6,978 nt of DNA from Bdellovibrionales bacterium (GTDB lineage Bacteria > Bdellovibrionota > Bdellovibrionia > Bdellovibrionales > UBA1609), in assembly GCA_026713205.1 (NCBI GenBank), contig JAPOOY010000080.1, forward strand, positions 1 to 6,978, read 5' to 3'. Below, piece after piece: positions 6,935 through 6,978 of this stretch. The notes under the pieces are model-generated. The model did no database searches. It saw only the letters and a program-made list of their open reading frames with translations, and was not told the DNA's origin. How positions within the stretch are numbered: the first letter of the stretch is position 1; every line of letters starts with the position of its first letter. Both the position numbers and the translations under genes were made by a program.

Positions 6935-6978
6935 GGCCCTAAGTTACTCCCAAGAATTTATAAAAACAATAAAATACA

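Noticed and set aside
6935..6978. Promoter (TATAAA) ahead of pilQ
   Set aside because: The -35 region would fall at or beyond the window edge and the stretch is generally AT-rich, so it cannot be judged.

Overview
The window comes from a moderately AT-rich Gram-negative bacterium. An outer-membrane secretin and a lipoprotein imply two membranes, and complete E2 and E3 genes for 2-oxoglutarate dehydrogenase imply respiratory metabolism. A PilQ-type secretin plus a short-spaced TCA operon would fit a lineage such as Bdellovibrionota or another former deltaproteobacterium, but nothing here proves the taxon.

Left half, plus strand (1-3701): a metabolic operon. From the window edge, one reading frame stays open to a TGA at 226-228, which overlaps the ATG of maiA in an ATGA junction. 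This may be the C-terminal end of an upstream gene, and its tail faintly resembles the end of SucA (E1o). Inside it lie three identical 42-bp tandem repeats, each able to fold into a 12-bp hairpin. Then come maiA (zeta-class glutathione transferase, maleylacetoacetate isomerase type), sucB (E2 of 2-oxoglutarate dehydrogenase) and lpdA (E3). E1o is not identified in the window. SucB carries succinyl groups on its lipoyl arm to CoA, and Lpd reoxidises the arm with NAD+. MaiA acts in tyrosine/phenylalanine breakdown, whose product fumarate also enters the TCA cycle.

Right half, minus strand (3739-6925): a convergent pair in the order pilQ then a lipoprotein gene, overlapping by 8 bp. PilQ has a normal AMIN, N0, N1 and secretin core. 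Between the signal peptide and AMIN it carries an extraordinary stretch of about 160 residues that is more than half Asp/Glu. It also has a Gly/Ala-rich insertion within the secretin domain. The lipoprotein is unrecognised, has six cysteines besides the lipidated one, and is a candidate partner of the secretin because of the overlap.

The two halves converge with only 37 bp between stop codons and no convincing terminator. There is no gene-free stretch longer than 300 bp, and no RNA gene, CRISPR array or transposon was seen. The most interesting items are the polyacidic PilQ domain, the coupled six-cysteine lipoprotein, and the hairpin-forming tandem repeat that may be translated as part of an upstream protein.
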